This document shows, piece by piece, positions 1 through 13,054 of a stretch of 64,000 nucleotides of DNA. A model generated the notes under the pieces. It was not told where the DNA came from. It did not search any database and was given only the letters and a program-made list of their open reading frames with translations. A program made the position numbers and the translations under genes. Position 1 is the stretch's first letter. The number at the start of each line of letters is the position of its first letter. The DNA comes from Streptomyces coeruleorubidus (GTDB taxonomy: Bacteria > Actinomycetota > Actinomycetes > Streptomycetales > Streptomycetaceae): the NCBI RefSeq assembly GCF_008705135.1, contig NZ_CP023694.1:6429001-6493000 (forward strand), read 5' to 3'.

Positions 1-640
1 GGCCGATCTCCTCGACGTGGACGTAGGTGGCGGGCCGGTTCACCGCCGGCACGGCGATCGGCTCGCCGGTGCGCATCCGCTCGGCGTAGTGGGCCAGCCG
101 CCCGGTGAAGTCGTCGGCCCCGCCCAGCACATGGGCCACCCGCACCGCCGCGTACGGGAACGCCGGGCCGCCGGCCGCGAGGACCGCCTCGGCCTGCCGC
201 TTGCCCTCGCCGTAGTTCGCCTCCAGGAACGCCGGGTCGTCCCAGGGCAGCGAGAGGTCGACGGTGACCGTGGCCGGGTCGACGGCCTCCTCGCGCACGA
301 GGGCGGGGGAGTCCTCGTACTCGTACACCTCGACCGTGGAGGTCATCACATAGCGCCGGGTGCGGCCGGAGAAGACGCGGCGGGTGAGTGCCGCCTGGCG
401 GGGTGTGTAGCAGACCTGGTCGACGACGACGTCGAAGACGCGCGAGCCGAGCGCACCCGTCAGGGACCGCTCGTCGTCCCGGTCGGCGACCACGTGCTCC
501 ACACCGGCGGGCGGCGGAGAGGACCCCCGGTTCAGCACCGTGACGCGGTGCCCTTCGGCGAGCAGCCGTGCGAGCAGACGCTTTCCGACGTAACGGTTCC
601 CGCCGATGACCAGGACTTCCAGGGCCTTTTCCATGACCAT
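1..640 (-). CDS. NAD-dependent epimerase/dehydratase family protein (3' end outside window)
   Basis: The minus-strand reading frame opens at 640 (or at a second ATG at 634) and runs off the left edge, so only the N-terminal ~213 residues are present. Near the start it reads VIGGNRYVGKRL, a glycine-rich Rossmann loop of the extended SDR type, followed by a beta-alpha repeat ending in VLNRG, which is typical of NAD(P)-binding epimerases/reductases. The sequence AGGAG lies 4 nt before ATG 640 and 10 nt before ATG 634, so either start is possible. The gene is divergent from the Lrp/AsnC gene with only 39 bp between them, so the regulator may act on it. The substrate cannot be told. The antisense frame on the plus strand is a shadow. 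Confidence 0.85.
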   Translation of the reverse strand, partial: MVMEKALEVLVIGGNRYVGKRLLARLLAEGHRVTVLNRGSSPPPAGVEHVVADRDDERSLTGALGSRVFDVVVDQVCYTPRQAALTRRVFSGRTRRYVMTSTVEVYEYEDSPALVREEAVDPATVTVDLSLPWDDPAFLEANYGEGKRQAEAVLAAGGPAFPYAAVRVAHVLGGADDFTGRLAHYAERMRTGEPIAVPAVNRPATYVHVEEIG

Positions 641-679
641 AATTCTCCTGGCGCACGCTCACGCCTTGAAGGGGGAACC

Positions 680-1189
680 ATGGGAGTTCAGGCCGCGACG
701 CCGAAAGAACCACGGCATCCACGCCTCGCCGCCGACGAAACGTCGGTGGCCTTCGACGCGCTGGACCGGCAGATCCTCCAGCTCCTCCAGACCGACGGCC
801 GGATCAAGCTCAGCGAGCTGGGCCGCCGGGTCCGGCTCAGCCCGGCGGCGGTCACCGAACGCGTGCGACGACTGGAAGGGGCGGGTGTGATCAGCGGCTA
901 CGGCGCCCATGTCGTGCCGGCCCGGCTCGGCTACGGCATCCAGGCGTTCATCCGGGTCGACCCGCACGGCGGCTACAACCTCAAGCATCCGCGGACCCTG
1001 GAGCTGATCGAGCGGCCCGAGATCACCGAGGTGCACCACGTGGTCGGGGAGGACTGCTGGATCCTCAAGGCCGCCGTCCGGGACACCGTCCACCTGGAGG
1101 AGGTGCTGGAGGCGGTCTCCGCGCTGGGCCGCACCACGACGTCGATCGTGCTGACCTCCCCGGTGGAGCGGAAACCGCTGTTGCCTTGA
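680..1189 (+). CDS. Lrp/AsnC-family transcriptional regulator
   Basis: This is a 169-residue protein, the usual family size. Residues ~25-85 form the AsnC-type winged helix (LDRQILQLLQTDGRIKLSELGRRVRLSPAAVTERVRRLE as a family pattern, best seen in ALDRQIL and SPAAVTERVRRLE), and residues ~95-165 are the RAM/AsnC ligand-binding ferredoxin-like domain. The open frame extends far upstream, but the ATG at 680 is preceded by GGGGGAACC, the family alignment begins there, and the upstream part is antisense to the neighbouring SDR gene. The stop codon overlaps the MerR promoter palindrome. The likely role is a feast/famine-type regulator that responds to an amino acid or related metabolite. The divergent SDR gene is its most probable target (inference). 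Confidence 0.9.
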   Translation: MGVQAATPKEPRHPRLAADETSVAFDALDRQILQLLQTDGRIKLSELGRRVRLSPAAVTERVRRLEGAGVISGYGAHVVPARLGYGIQAFIRVDPHGGYNLKHPRTLELIERPEITEVHHVVGEDCWILKAAVRDTVHLEEVLEAVSALGRTTTSIVLTSPVERKPLLP

Positions 1190-1203
1190 CGTCGGCGTCA
1201 AGG
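1184..1203. promoter_or_regulatory. MerR-type operator/promoter palindrome
   Basis: CCTTGACG-TCGG-CGTCAAGG is a perfect inverted repeat with 8-bp arms. It contains a -35-like TTGACG (1186-1191) and lies 15 bp before the MerR start codon at 1219. MerR-family proteins typically bind such dyads between -35 and -10 of their own promoters. No convincing -10 at the 19-20 bp MerR spacing is visible, so the promoter itself is not proven. The dyad also covers the stop codon of the upstream Lrp gene. Confidence 0.55.
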
Positions 1204-1218
1204 ACTACGTTCGACGGC

Positions 1219-1632
1219 ATGCGAATCGGCGAGCTGGCCGCACGGGCCGGGACCACGACGCGGACGCTGCGGTACTACGAGTCGCGGGGGCTGCTGCCCG
1301 CGCGGCGCGAGGGCAACGGGTACCGCACGTACGACGAGTGCGACCTGAAGCTGCTGGAGCAGATCAGGACGTTGCAGGACTTCGGGTTCGACCTGGAGGA
1401 GACGCGTCCCTTCGTGGAGTGTCTGCGGGCCGGGCACCCCGAGGGCGACACATGTCCGGCCTCGCTCGCGGTCTACCGGCGCAAGCTGGACGAACTCGAC
1501 TCCCTGATCGGCCAGCTGACGGCCGTGCGGGAGACGGTCGCCCGGGAGCTGGCGCGGGCCGAGCTGGCCGCCGAGGCGGCGGCTCCGGGAGGCCCGGAGC
1601 CGCGGTGCGAACTGGGGAGGCACACGTGGTGA
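1219..1632 (+). CDS. MerR-family regulator
   Basis: 137 residues from ATG 1219 (MRIGELAARAGTTTRTLRYYESRGLL), the canonical MerR start and first helix-turn-helix. An in-frame start at 1186 would add 11 residues lying in the operator, so it is rejected. The DNA-binding wing (GNGYRTYDE) is followed by a long dimerisation helix to ~residue 120. C-terminal cysteines occur in GDTCPAS and EPRCEL, but no CueR/ZntR metal-binding loop can be recognised. It is translationally coupled to the thioredoxin gene (GTGA at 1629-1632), so it probably controls redox-linked expression of that gene. The effector is unknown. Confidence 0.88.
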   Translation: MRIGELAARAGTTTRTLRYYESRGLLPARREGNGYRTYDECDLKLLEQIRTLQDFGFDLEETRPFVECLRAGHPEGDTCPASLAVYRRKLDELDSLIGQLTAVRETVARELARAELAAEAAAPGGPEPRCELGRHTW

Positions 1633-1943
1633 TCGAAGTGACGGACGCGGACTTCGAGGCGGAGGTGATCGGCGCGGACCTGCCGGTGCTGGTGGAGTTC
1701 ACCGCCGACTGGTGTCCGCCCTGCCGGCAGATGGGGCCGGTGCTGAAGGCCCTCGCCTCCGAGGAGGGCGACCGGCTGAAGGTGGTGCAGCTCGACGTGG
1801 ACGCCAACCCGGGGACCACGAACGCCTACAAGGTGCTGTCGATGCCGACGTTCATGGTGTTCCGCGGCGGTGAGCCCGTGAAGTCGATGGTGGGCGCGCG
1901 GGCCAAGCGGCGGCTGCTGGAGGAACTGGCCGACGTGCTGTAG
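1629..1943 (+). CDS. Thioredoxin-like protein (WCPPC active site)
   Basis: 104 residues with a full thioredoxin fold: VLVEFTADWCPPCRQMGPVL carries the redox pair C-P-P-C, and SMPTFMVFRGGE contains the cis-proline. Canonical thioredoxins have CGPC; the CPPC variant should change the redox potential, so its substrate range may differ. The start was placed at GTG 1629, which overlaps the MerR stop (GTGA) and has GGGGAGG 8 nt upstream; GTG 1626 is also possible. It forms a two-gene operon with the MerR gene and ends in a strong terminator. It is a cytoplasmic disulfide reductase or redox partner. Confidence 0.9.
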   Translation: MIEVTDADFEAEVIGADLPVLVEFTADWCPPCRQMGPVLKALASEEGDRLKVVQLDVDANPGTTNAYKVLSMPTFMVFRGGEPVKSMVGARAKRRLLEELADVL

Positions 1944-1964
1944 GCGACGCGCCCGGAAACGAGT

Positions 1965-1996
1965 AAATCCCCCGAGCAATTGCGCTCGGGGGATTT
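1965..1996 (+). terminator. Intrinsic terminator of the merR-thioredoxin operon
   Basis: A perfect 13-bp stem (AAATCCCCCGAGC / GCTCGGGGGATTT) around a 6-nt AATTGC loop starts 22 bp after the thioredoxin stop. The A and T tracts flanking it would make it work in both directions. Confidence 0.88.
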
Positions 1997-2022
1997 CCTT
2001 GCGTATATTTGTCTGTTCGTGA

Positions 2023-2070
2023 CTTCAAGTCGATTGAAGCCACAGTTAAGTTCAGTGAGCACAGTATATC
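2023..2070 (+). promoter_or_regulatory. AT-rich leader with CTTCAA-N5-TTGAAG dyad before the helicase gene
   Basis: The 90 bp before the helicase start is unusually A/T-rich for this genome. It contains an inverted repeat CTTCAA (2023-2028) / TTGAAG (2034-2039) and a TATATC hexamer at 2065-2070, with another TATATT at 2004-2009. These could be a regulator site and -10 elements, but no matching -35 was found. I saw no GCAAG-type inverted repeat like the rifamycin-associated element. Confidence 0.35.
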
Positions 2071-2085
2071 CGGGCGGGAGCGGAA

Positions 2086-4347
2086 TTGTCAAACACCGAA
2101 TTTCCGGACGATGAATTGCGGCACGAGCAGGAATTCATCGACGGGTTGTACGCGCGCGTGGACGCGCTGCGCGGCGACGCCGAGACCTCCGTCACGGACG
2201 CGCTCGCGCAGGGCAACACCCCCATGCAGGCCAGACTCGAGCGGGACATCCTCGTGGCCGAGCGCTCCGGGCTGCTCGCCGCGCTGAACGCGGTGGACGG
2301 CTCCCTGTGCTTCGGCCGGATCGACCTCACCTCTGGTGTCACCCACCACATCGGACGCATCGGCCTGCGCAGGGACGACGCCGACCGCACACCGGTCCTG
2401 ATCGACTGGCGTGCCGACGTCGCCCGCCCCTTCTACCTGGCCACCGGCCACACCCCGATGGGGCTGAGGCGCCGGCGGCACATCGCCACCGACGGCCGCC
2501 GGGTCACCCACCTGCACGACGAGATCCTCGACCTCGGCGACGAGACCCGCACCGGCCACGAGGACCCGTCGGGCGACGCCGTGCTGCTCGCCGCGCTCAA
2601 TTCCGCGCGCACCGGCCGGATGAGCGACATCGTGCAGACCATCCAGGCCGACCAGGACCGCATCATCCGCGCCCCGCACCGCGGCGTGCTCGTGGTGGAG
2701 GGCGGGCCGGGCACCGGCAAGACGGCCGTCGCCCTGCACCGCGCCGCGTATCTGCTGTATGAGCACCGGGAACTGCTCGCCAAGCGGGCGGTGCTGATCG
2801 TCGGCCCCAACCCGGCGTTCCTCGGCTACATCGGCGAGGTGCTGCCCTCCCTCGGCGAGACCGGCGTGCTCCTCGCGACCGTCGGCGAGCTGTTCCCCGG
2901 GGTGAAGGCGACCGCCACCGACACGCCGGAGGCCGCCGCCGTGAAGGGCCGCGCGGAGATGGCCGACGTCCTCGCCGAGGTCGTGCGCAGCCGGCAGGCA
3001 CTGCCCGACCCGGTGATCACGATCGAGCACGAGCGCGAGGTGCTCATGCTCGACGACGGCCTCGTCGGCGTCGCCCGCGAGCGCACGCGTGCCGCGAAGC
3101 TGCCGCACAACGCGTCCCGCGAGCACTTCGAGGGGCACATCCTCAACACCCTCACCGAGCTGTACGCCGAGCGGATCGGCACCGACCCCTTCGACGGGTC
3201 CAGCCTGCTCGACCCCAGCGACATCACCCAGATCCGCGACGACCTCGCCGAGAACCCCGAGGTCTGGGCGGCCATCGACCGGCTGTGGCCGCTGCTGACC
3301 CCGCAGCGGCTCGTCGCCGACTTCCTCGCCGCGCCCGAGGAGTTCCTGCCCGCCGAGGACGCCGCCGCCGTACGCCGCCCGGTGACCCGGCGCTGGACCG
3401 TCGCGGACGTGCCGCTGCTCGACGAGGCCGCCGAACTCCTCGGCGAGGACGACCGGCTGGCCCGGGAGCGCGCGCAGCGTGAGCGGGAGCGGCAGATCGC
3501 CTACGCGCAGGGCGTGCTGGACGTGTCGTACGCGTCCCGGACGTACGAGTTCGAGGACAAGGAGGAGGACGACCCCGAGTCCTCCGAGGTGCTGTCCGCG
3601 CACGACATCATCGACGCCGAGCGGTTCGCCGAACGGCACGAGGAGGACGACCACCGCAGCGCCGCCGAGCGCGCCGCCGCCGACCGCACCTGGGCGTTCG
3701 GGCACATCATCGTGGACGAGGCGCAGGAGCTGTCGCCGATGGCGTGGCGGCTGCTGATGCGGCGCAGCCCGACCCGCTCGATGACGCTCGTCGGCGACCC
3801 CGCGCAGACCGCGGAGGCCGCCGGTGTCGGCTCCTGGTCGGGCATCCTCGCCCCGTACGTCGAGGACCGCTGGGAGCACACCCGGCTGGGCGTCAACTAC
3901 CGCACCCCGGCCGAGATCATGGACGTCGCCGCGGCCGTGGTACGCGCCGAGCAGCCGGACTTCGAGCCGCCGAGCTCGGTCCGCTCCACGGGCGTACGCC
4001 CCTGGGCGCGGGCCACCGACGACCTCCCGGGCGCCGTCGCCAAGGCGGTCGGGGAGCTCACCCCTGACGAGGGACGGCTCGCCGTGATCGCCCCGCGCGA
4101 CCTCCACCGCGGCCTCGCGGCCCGGTTGGACGGCGTGACGGCGGGCGCCGAACCCGACCTCACCCGGTCGGTCGTCCTCCTCGACCCGCGCCAGGCCAAG
4201 GGCCTGGAGTTCGACTCCGTCCTCGTGGTCGAGCCCGGCCGCTACGGCACCAGCGACCTGTACGTCGCCCTGACGCGGGCCACCCAGCGACTGGGGGTGC
4301 TGCACACCGGGGAGCTGCCGAAGGCTCTGGGCGAGCACTTCGGGTAG
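2086..4347 (+). CDS. HelD/HelR-type superfamily 1 helicase-like protein
   Basis: 753 residues. An N-terminal acidic coiled coil (residues 1-60, HEQEFIDGLYARVDAL) precedes a split UvrD-like motor. Walker A (GGPGTGKT) is at ~206-213, followed by a long insertion, then VDEAQELSP (motif II) at ~540, the motif VNYRTPAEI, and a C-terminal RecA2 part ending ALTRATQRLGVLH. This layout matches HelD, the RNA-polymerase-binding ATPase that removes stalled polymerase; the streptomycete HelR branch also protects against rifamycins. The start is TTG 2086 with GGGAG 5 nt upstream; no ATG or GTG in frame fits better. It stands alone between two terminators. The RNAP role is inferred from family. Confidence 0.88.
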   Translation: MSNTEFPDDELRHEQEFIDGLYARVDALRGDAETSVTDALAQGNTPMQARLERDILVAERSGLLAALNAVDGSLCFGRIDLTSGVTHHIGRIGLRRDDADRTPVLIDWRADVARPFYLATGHTPMGLRRRRHIATDGRRVTHLHDEILDLGDETRTGHEDPSGDAVLLAALNSARTGRMSDIVQTIQADQDRIIRAPHRGVLVVEGGPGTGKTAVALHRAAYLLYEHRELLAKRAVLIVGPNPAFLGYIGEVLPSLGETGVLLATVGELFPGVKATATDTPEAAAVKGRAEMADVLAEVVRSRQALPDPVITIEHEREVLMLDDGLVGVARERTRAAKLPHNASREHFEGHILNTLTELYAERIGTDPFDGSSLLDPSDITQIRDDLAENPEVWAAIDRLWPLLTPQRLVADFLAAPEEFLPAEDAAAVRRPVTRRWTVADVPLLDEAAELLGEDDRLARERAQRERERQIAYAQGVLDVSYASRTYEFEDKEEDDPESSEVLSAHDIIDAERFAERHEEDDHRSAAERAAADRTWAFGHIIVDEAQELSPMAWRLLMRRSPTRSMTLVGDPAQTAEAAGVGSWSGILAPYVEDRWEHTRLGVNYRTPAEIMDVAAAVVRAEQPDFEPPSSVRSTGVRPWARATDDLPGAVAKAVGELTPDEGRLAVIAPRDLHRGLAARLDGVTAGAEPDLTRSVVLLDPRQAKGLEFDSVLVVEPGRYGTSDLYVALTRATQRLGVLHTGELPKALGEHFG

Positions 4348-4361
4348 GGACGGCTGTTCGT

Positions 4362-4402
4362 CGTGCCACCCCGGGGAGCGGCACGGGGAGTGGGGTGGCA
4401 CG
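4362..4402. terminator. Hairpin after the helicase gene
   Basis: An 11-bp stem (CGTGCCACCCC / GGGGTGGCACG) with a 19-nt loop lies 15 bp after the helicase stop. There is no U-tract, as is common in streptomycetes. Confidence 0.5.
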
Positions 4403-4438
4403 CCTCATGCCGTCACCCCACCAGGGCCCGGGCGACGG

Positions 4439-4471
4439 GCTGTGACGGAAGGCCGTCCCTCCCGTCACAGC
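4439..4471. terminator. Hairpin between convergent helicase and glgB genes
   Basis: A 10-bp stem (GCTGTGACGG / CCGTCACAGC) with a 13-nt loop lies 18 bp beyond the glgB stop. It is probably the terminator of the glgE-treS-maltokinase-glgB operon. Confidence 0.55.
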
Positions 4472-4489
4472 GGTGTCACCGGCCGCCGC

Positions 4490-7348
<2,859 letters not shown>

Positions 7349-7389
7349 GGGCGGAGCCTCCAGGACGCAGGTGGGTCAGTCATGTCAGG

Positions 7390-8832
7390 TCAGGTCAGGT
7401 GGCCGGACGAGGCGAGCCGGTCTATGGCGGCCAGGGGCACCGGCAGCCAGTCTGGTCGGTGCCGGGCCTCGTACACCACCTCGTAGATCGCCTTGTCCGT
7501 CTCGTAGGCACGCAGCAGTACCGGGTCGGTGCGCGGATCGAGGCCGGAGGCCTCGGCGTACCCGGAGCAGTAGGCGGACCGGCAGGTCTCGGCCCAGTCC
7601 GGCTGCGGCGGATCGGCCGAGCGGGCCGCGTAGTCGAAGGAGCGCAGCATGCCGGCCACGTCCCGCACCGCCGGCTGCGGCATGCGCCGCTCGGCCAGCG
7701 GCCGGGCCGGCTCGCCCTCGAAGTCGATCAGCTTCCACTCGCCGGCGGGCGAGCGCAGGCACTGCCCGAGGTGCAGATCGCCGTGCACGCGCTGCGCGGT
7801 CCAGGTGCGGCCCTCGGCGGCCAGATCGCCCAGCGCCGTGAACGCCGACCGCAGCCCGCCGGCGTACGGCCGCAGCGAGGGCACCGCCTGCACGGCCGCC
7901 TCCAGCCGCTCGATCATGCCGTCCACCATGAGCTGGAGCTGCATGTGACCGAGCGTGACCGTCGGCAGCGCCCGGGCCAGCGCGGTGTGCACCTCGGCGG
8001 TGGCCCGCCCCAGCGCCCGCGCCTCGGCGCCGAAGTCCTCGCCCTTGGCCAGCTCGCGCAGCGCCAGCTCCCAGCCGTCGGAGGCGCCCTGCACGAACGG
8101 CTGGAGCACGCCCAGCACATACGGCTGGCCGGCCAGGTCGGCCGGGCCTTGCGAGATCACCGGGTCCGCCGTGGGGTCGACGTCCGCGACCATCCAGGCC
8201 GTCGGCGCGGGCACCCGGGGGCAGCCCTCGCGCGCCAGCGCCAGCGGCAGTTCCAGGTCCGGGTTGACCCCGGGGACGATCCGGCGCAACAGCTTGAGGA
8301 TGAACGTATCTCCGTAGACGATCGACGAGTTGGACTGTTCCGCGGTCACCACGCGCGGCACCAGACCGGACCGGATGTCCTGGTCGAGGTCCCGCTCGAA
8401 GCGGAGCCCGCCGATCCGGGCCTGGGTGCGCAGCGCCTCCAGGAGCAGCTCGGCGGGCCTGGCGTCGTGCAGGGCGTCGTAGGCCGTCCGGCCGGCCAGC
8501 GGCCCGGTCGACAGGTGTCCGATCAGCGCGGGCGCCAGCCGAGGCGGCAGCGCCTCGCGCACGCCTATCAGCAGCTGGTAACAGTCGCCGGGATGGCCGG
8601 GCGCGCCATGGGACGGCACGAGCGGCTGATGGGCGCGGACGAGCAGGTGGTACAGGCCGAGCTTGCCCGCGGCCGGGAGCAGCTCGGTGGCCTCGACCAG
8701 CGTGAACCCGGTGACCGGACGCCCCTTGCCCGCGAACCAGCGCTGCCGCGGCAGCCACTCCCGCAGCAGCGGATCGAGGGAGGCAAGGAGGCCGGGCGGG
8801 GTGGTGACGGTGCGTGTGACGGCTTCCGACAT
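7390..8832 (-). CDS. pep2: Maltokinase (Pep2/Mak)
   Basis: 480 residues with the aminoglycoside-phosphotransferase-like kinase fold of actinobacterial maltokinases. The catalytic loop is RVHGDLHLGQCL and the metal-binding motif is LIDFEGEP; the N-terminal cap contains LPRQRWFAGKGR, a family hallmark. It phosphorylates maltose (from TreS) to alpha-maltose-1-phosphate, the GlgE donor. The start was set at ATG 8832, which has AAAGGA 9 nt upstream, rather than the in-frame GTG at 8850. It lies between treS and glgB in the same orientation. The 190-bp gap to treS contains competing hairpins. Confidence 0.94.
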   Translation of the reverse strand: MSEAVTRTVTTPPGLLASLDPLLREWLPRQRWFAGKGRPVTGFTLVEATELLPAAGKLGLYHLLVRAHQPLVPSHGAPGHPGDCYQLLIGVREALPPRLAPALIGHLSTGPLAGRTAYDALHDARPAELLLEALRTQARIGGLRFERDLDQDIRSGLVPRVVTAEQSNSSIVYGDTFILKLLRRIVPGVNPDLELPLALAREGCPRVPAPTAWMVADVDPTADPVISQGPADLAGQPYVLGVLQPFVQGASDGWELALRELAKGEDFGAEARALGRATAEVHTALARALPTVTLGHMQLQLMVDGMIERLEAAVQAVPSLRPYAGGLRSAFTALGDLAAEGRTWTAQRVHGDLHLGQCLRSPAGEWKLIDFEGEPARPLAERRMPQPAVRDVAGMLRSFDYAARSADPPQPDWAETCRSAYCSGYAEASGLDPRTDPVLLRAYETDKAIYEVVYEARHRPDWLPVPLAAIDRLASSGHLT

Positions 8833-8943
8833 GGCGTCGCGTCCTTTCACCCATGATTGGTGCGCCTCCGGGGCCTTCAGCAGGTGCCGGCGGCGCCCCT
8901 CCGGCTCACGCGGGTGGGCGGGGTGTTACTGATGCGTGCCCCG

Positions 8944-8992
8944 GGCGGGGCGGGAGAAACGCCCCGCCACGGGGGTTTGCGTCCCGCCCCGC
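8944..8992 (-). promoter_or_regulatory. Mutually exclusive G+C-rich hairpins between treS and maltokinase
   Basis: GGCGGGGCG (8944-8952) pairs with CGCCCCGCC (8960-8968). The overlapping GCGGGGCGGGA (8945-8955) can instead pair with TCCCGCCCCGC (8982-8992). The two structures cannot coexist. This could be an internal terminator or attenuator, or an mRNA processing/stabilising site that sets the ratio of treS to maltokinase and glgB. Confidence 0.45.
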
Positions 8993-9022
8993 AATTCAGG
9001 CCTCGTCAGGCCGTCTCAGGCC

Positions 9023-10719
<1,697 letters not shown>

Positions 10720-10723
<4 letters not shown>

Positions 10724-12839
10724 GTTGTGGGTGACCCTCCGATCTGCGGGGTGGACGGTCGCAGAACCGAGAAGACATGCGCGGGCCTACGGCCCGGTTC
10801 GAGGCGCACGTAGTTGGCCCTGCCCCAGTGATAGGTCTCGCCGGTGAGCTCGTCGCGCACCGGCACCGACTCGTGCCAGTCCAGGCCGAGTTGCGGCATG
10901 TCCAACGAGACCGTGGCCTCCTGGGTGTGGTGGGGGTCGAGGTTGGCGACCACCAGAACCGTGTTCGAACCCTGCCGCTTCGAGTAGACGATCACCGCCT
11001 CCTGGTCCGCGTGGTGGAAGTGGAGGTCGCGCAGCTGCTGGAGCGCCGGGTTCTCCCGGCGGATGGTGTTGAGCCTGGTGAGCAGCGGGGTGATGGTGCG
11101 TCCCTCGCGTTCGGCGGTCTCCCAGTCGCGGTGCCTGAGCTGGTACTTCTCCGAGTCGAGGTACTCCTCGCTGCCTTCCCTGAGCGGGGTGTTCTCGCAC
11201 AGTTCGTAGCCGGAGTAGATGCCCCAGGCCGGCGACAGCGTGGCGGCGAGGACGGCGCGGACCTCGAAGGCGGGGCGGCCGCCGTGCTGGAGGTAGGCGT
11301 GCAGGATGTCGGGGGTGTTGGCGAAGAAGTTCGGCCGCATGTACGAGGCGGCCTCGCCCGACAGCTCCGTGAGGTACTCGGTCAGCTCTTCCTTGGTGTT
11401 GCGCCAGGTGAAGTACGTGTAGGACTGCTGGAAGCCGATCTGGGCCAGGGTGTGCATCATCGCCGGGCGGGTGAACGCCTCCGCCAGGAAGATCACATCG
11501 GGGTCGGTGCGGTTGATGTCCGCGATGACCCGCTCCCAGAAGACGACCGGCTTGGTGTGCGGGTTGTCCACCCGGAAGATCCGCACCCCGCAGTCCATCC
11601 AGTGCCGCAGTACCCGGCAGGTCTCGGCGATCAGGCCGTCCATGTCGGCGTCGAAGGCGATGGGGTAGATGTCCTGGTACTTCTTCGGCGGGTTCTCCGC
11701 GTAGGCGATGGTGCCGTCGGGGCGGTGGTGGAACCACTCGGGGTGTTTTTGCACCCAGGGTGGTCCGGGGAGCACTGCAGCGCGAAGTCCAGCGCGACCT
11801 CCATGCCCAGCTCCCGGGCCTGGGCCACGAACCAGGTGAAGTCGTCCAGGGTGCCCAGATCGGGGTGGACGGCGTCGTGGCCGCCCTCCGGCGAGCCGAT
11901 CGCCCAGGGCACGCCGACGTCGTCGGGGCCGGGGGAGAGGGTGTTGTTCCTGCCCTTGCGGAAGGTGGTGCCGATCGGGTGGATGGGGGGCAGGTAGACC
12001 ACGTCGAAGCCCATCGCCGCGATCGCCGGCAGCCGTCGGGCGGCGGTGCGGAAGGTGCCGTGCGGTTGCTGCCGGGTGCCCTCCGAGCGGGGGAAGAACT
12101 CGTACCAGGAGCCGTACAGGGCCCGCTCCCGCTCGACGAGCAGGGGCAGCGGCTCGGAGGTGGTGACCAGGTCCCGCAGCGGATGCCGGGCCAGCACCTC
12201 GTCCACCTGAGGCGTCAGCGCCGCCGCCAGCCGCGCCGCCGCCGGGCGGGTCTCGTCCCGCAGGGATTCGACGGCCGCGAGGATCACGGCACGTCGGCCC
12301 CCCTCCTCGGGCACACCGGCGGCCGCCCTCTCGTACAGGCGCGCGCCCTCCTCCAGGACGGTGTCCGTGTCCATGCCCGCCGGGATCTTGATCTGCGCGT
12401 GATGGCGCCACGTGCTGACCGGATCGCCCCACGCCTCCACGGCGAACGTCCACAGGCCGGGCTCGCCGGCCGTGACCTCGGCGCCCCACCGGTCCGTCCC
12501 GGGGGCCAGCTCCCGCATCGGCGTCCACGGGTCTGGGCGGCCCCCGGGATCCTTCAGGACGACATTGGCGGCGACCGCGTCGTGCCCCTCCCGGAACACG
12601 GTCGCCGAGATCTCGAAGGTCTCACCGGTCACGGCCTTGGCCGGGCGGCGCCCGCGCTGGACGACCGGGCGGACATCGAGAACGGGTATGCGCCCGACGG
12701 CGGTCGCCTCGCCCACGGGGGGTGGTTCCGGGACGTGCGGACCGGCGTCGGCCGGGCGCGCGGGACGTGACTCGCCGCCGGGCGCGCGCGCCCCGGTGCG
12801 GCGGGTGGGGGATGGTGACGAATGGTGCTTGGCGGGCAT
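10720..12839 (-). CDS. glgE: Alpha-1,4-glucan:maltose-1-phosphate maltosyltransferase GlgE, split by a 1-nt frameshift
   Basis: GlgE (GH13_3) extends alpha-glucan from alpha-maltose-1-phosphate. The N-terminal part (ATG 12839, AGGAG 5 nt upstream, FEISATVFREGHDAVAANV) reads in one frame to LQCSPDHP. The rest (WVQKHPEWFHH, RVDNPHTKP with the nucleophile Asp, FLAEAFTRP with Glu, NTPDIL) reads in another. Adding one C to the minus-strand CCC at 11758-11760 restores SPDHPWVQKHPEWF and gives a single 706-residue protein. The total length of 2120 nt is one short of a codon multiple, as expected. Both halves look under normal selection, which suggests a sequencing/assembly error or a very recent mutation. 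Confidence 0.93.
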
Positions 12840-12999
12840 GACCGCTCCTGTCCGCGTCAACGTGGGTGGGCGGATGTCTGTGGGGAGGTGGGTCCTGCAT
12901 GGTGCTCCTGAGAGGGGTACCCGGAGGAGCCTTCCCACCCTATTCGGGTGGGCAATCCGGCACTTTGTTAACTACTCACGCGTATGTCGACACACAAGA
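12840..12999 (-). promoter_or_regulatory. glgE leader/promoter region
   Basis: 160 bp without a credible gene, upstream of glgE. It contains a 7-bp hairpin CCCACCC-tattc-GGGTGGG (12934-12952) and an A/T-richer stretch at 12960-12985. On the minus strand this stretch contains TTAACA, five of six matches to a -35, but without a convincing -10 at normal spacing. The operon promoter is expected here. Confidence 0.35.
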
Positions 13000-13028
13000 C
13001 CGGCCTCGTCCGCGGCGGACGAGGCCGG
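13000..13028 (-). terminator. Terminator of the subtilisin-like protease gene
   Basis: A 12-bp stem (CCGGCCTCGTCC / GGACGAGGCCGG) with a 5-nt loop lies 27 bp after the protease stop codon on the minus strand. Confidence 0.75.
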
Positions 13029-13054
13029 CCCCTGCGCGTGGCTGCTCCTTCGCC

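Noticed and set aside
17..679. Upstream extension of the Lrp/AsnC frame
   Set aside because: It lies antisense to the SDR gene and has no homology; the ATG at 680 has its own ribosome-binding site and family start.
1990..2086. Rifamycin-associated element upstream of the HelD/HelR-like gene
   Set aside because: No GCAAG/CTTGC-type inverted repeat found; only an unrelated CTTCAA dyad.
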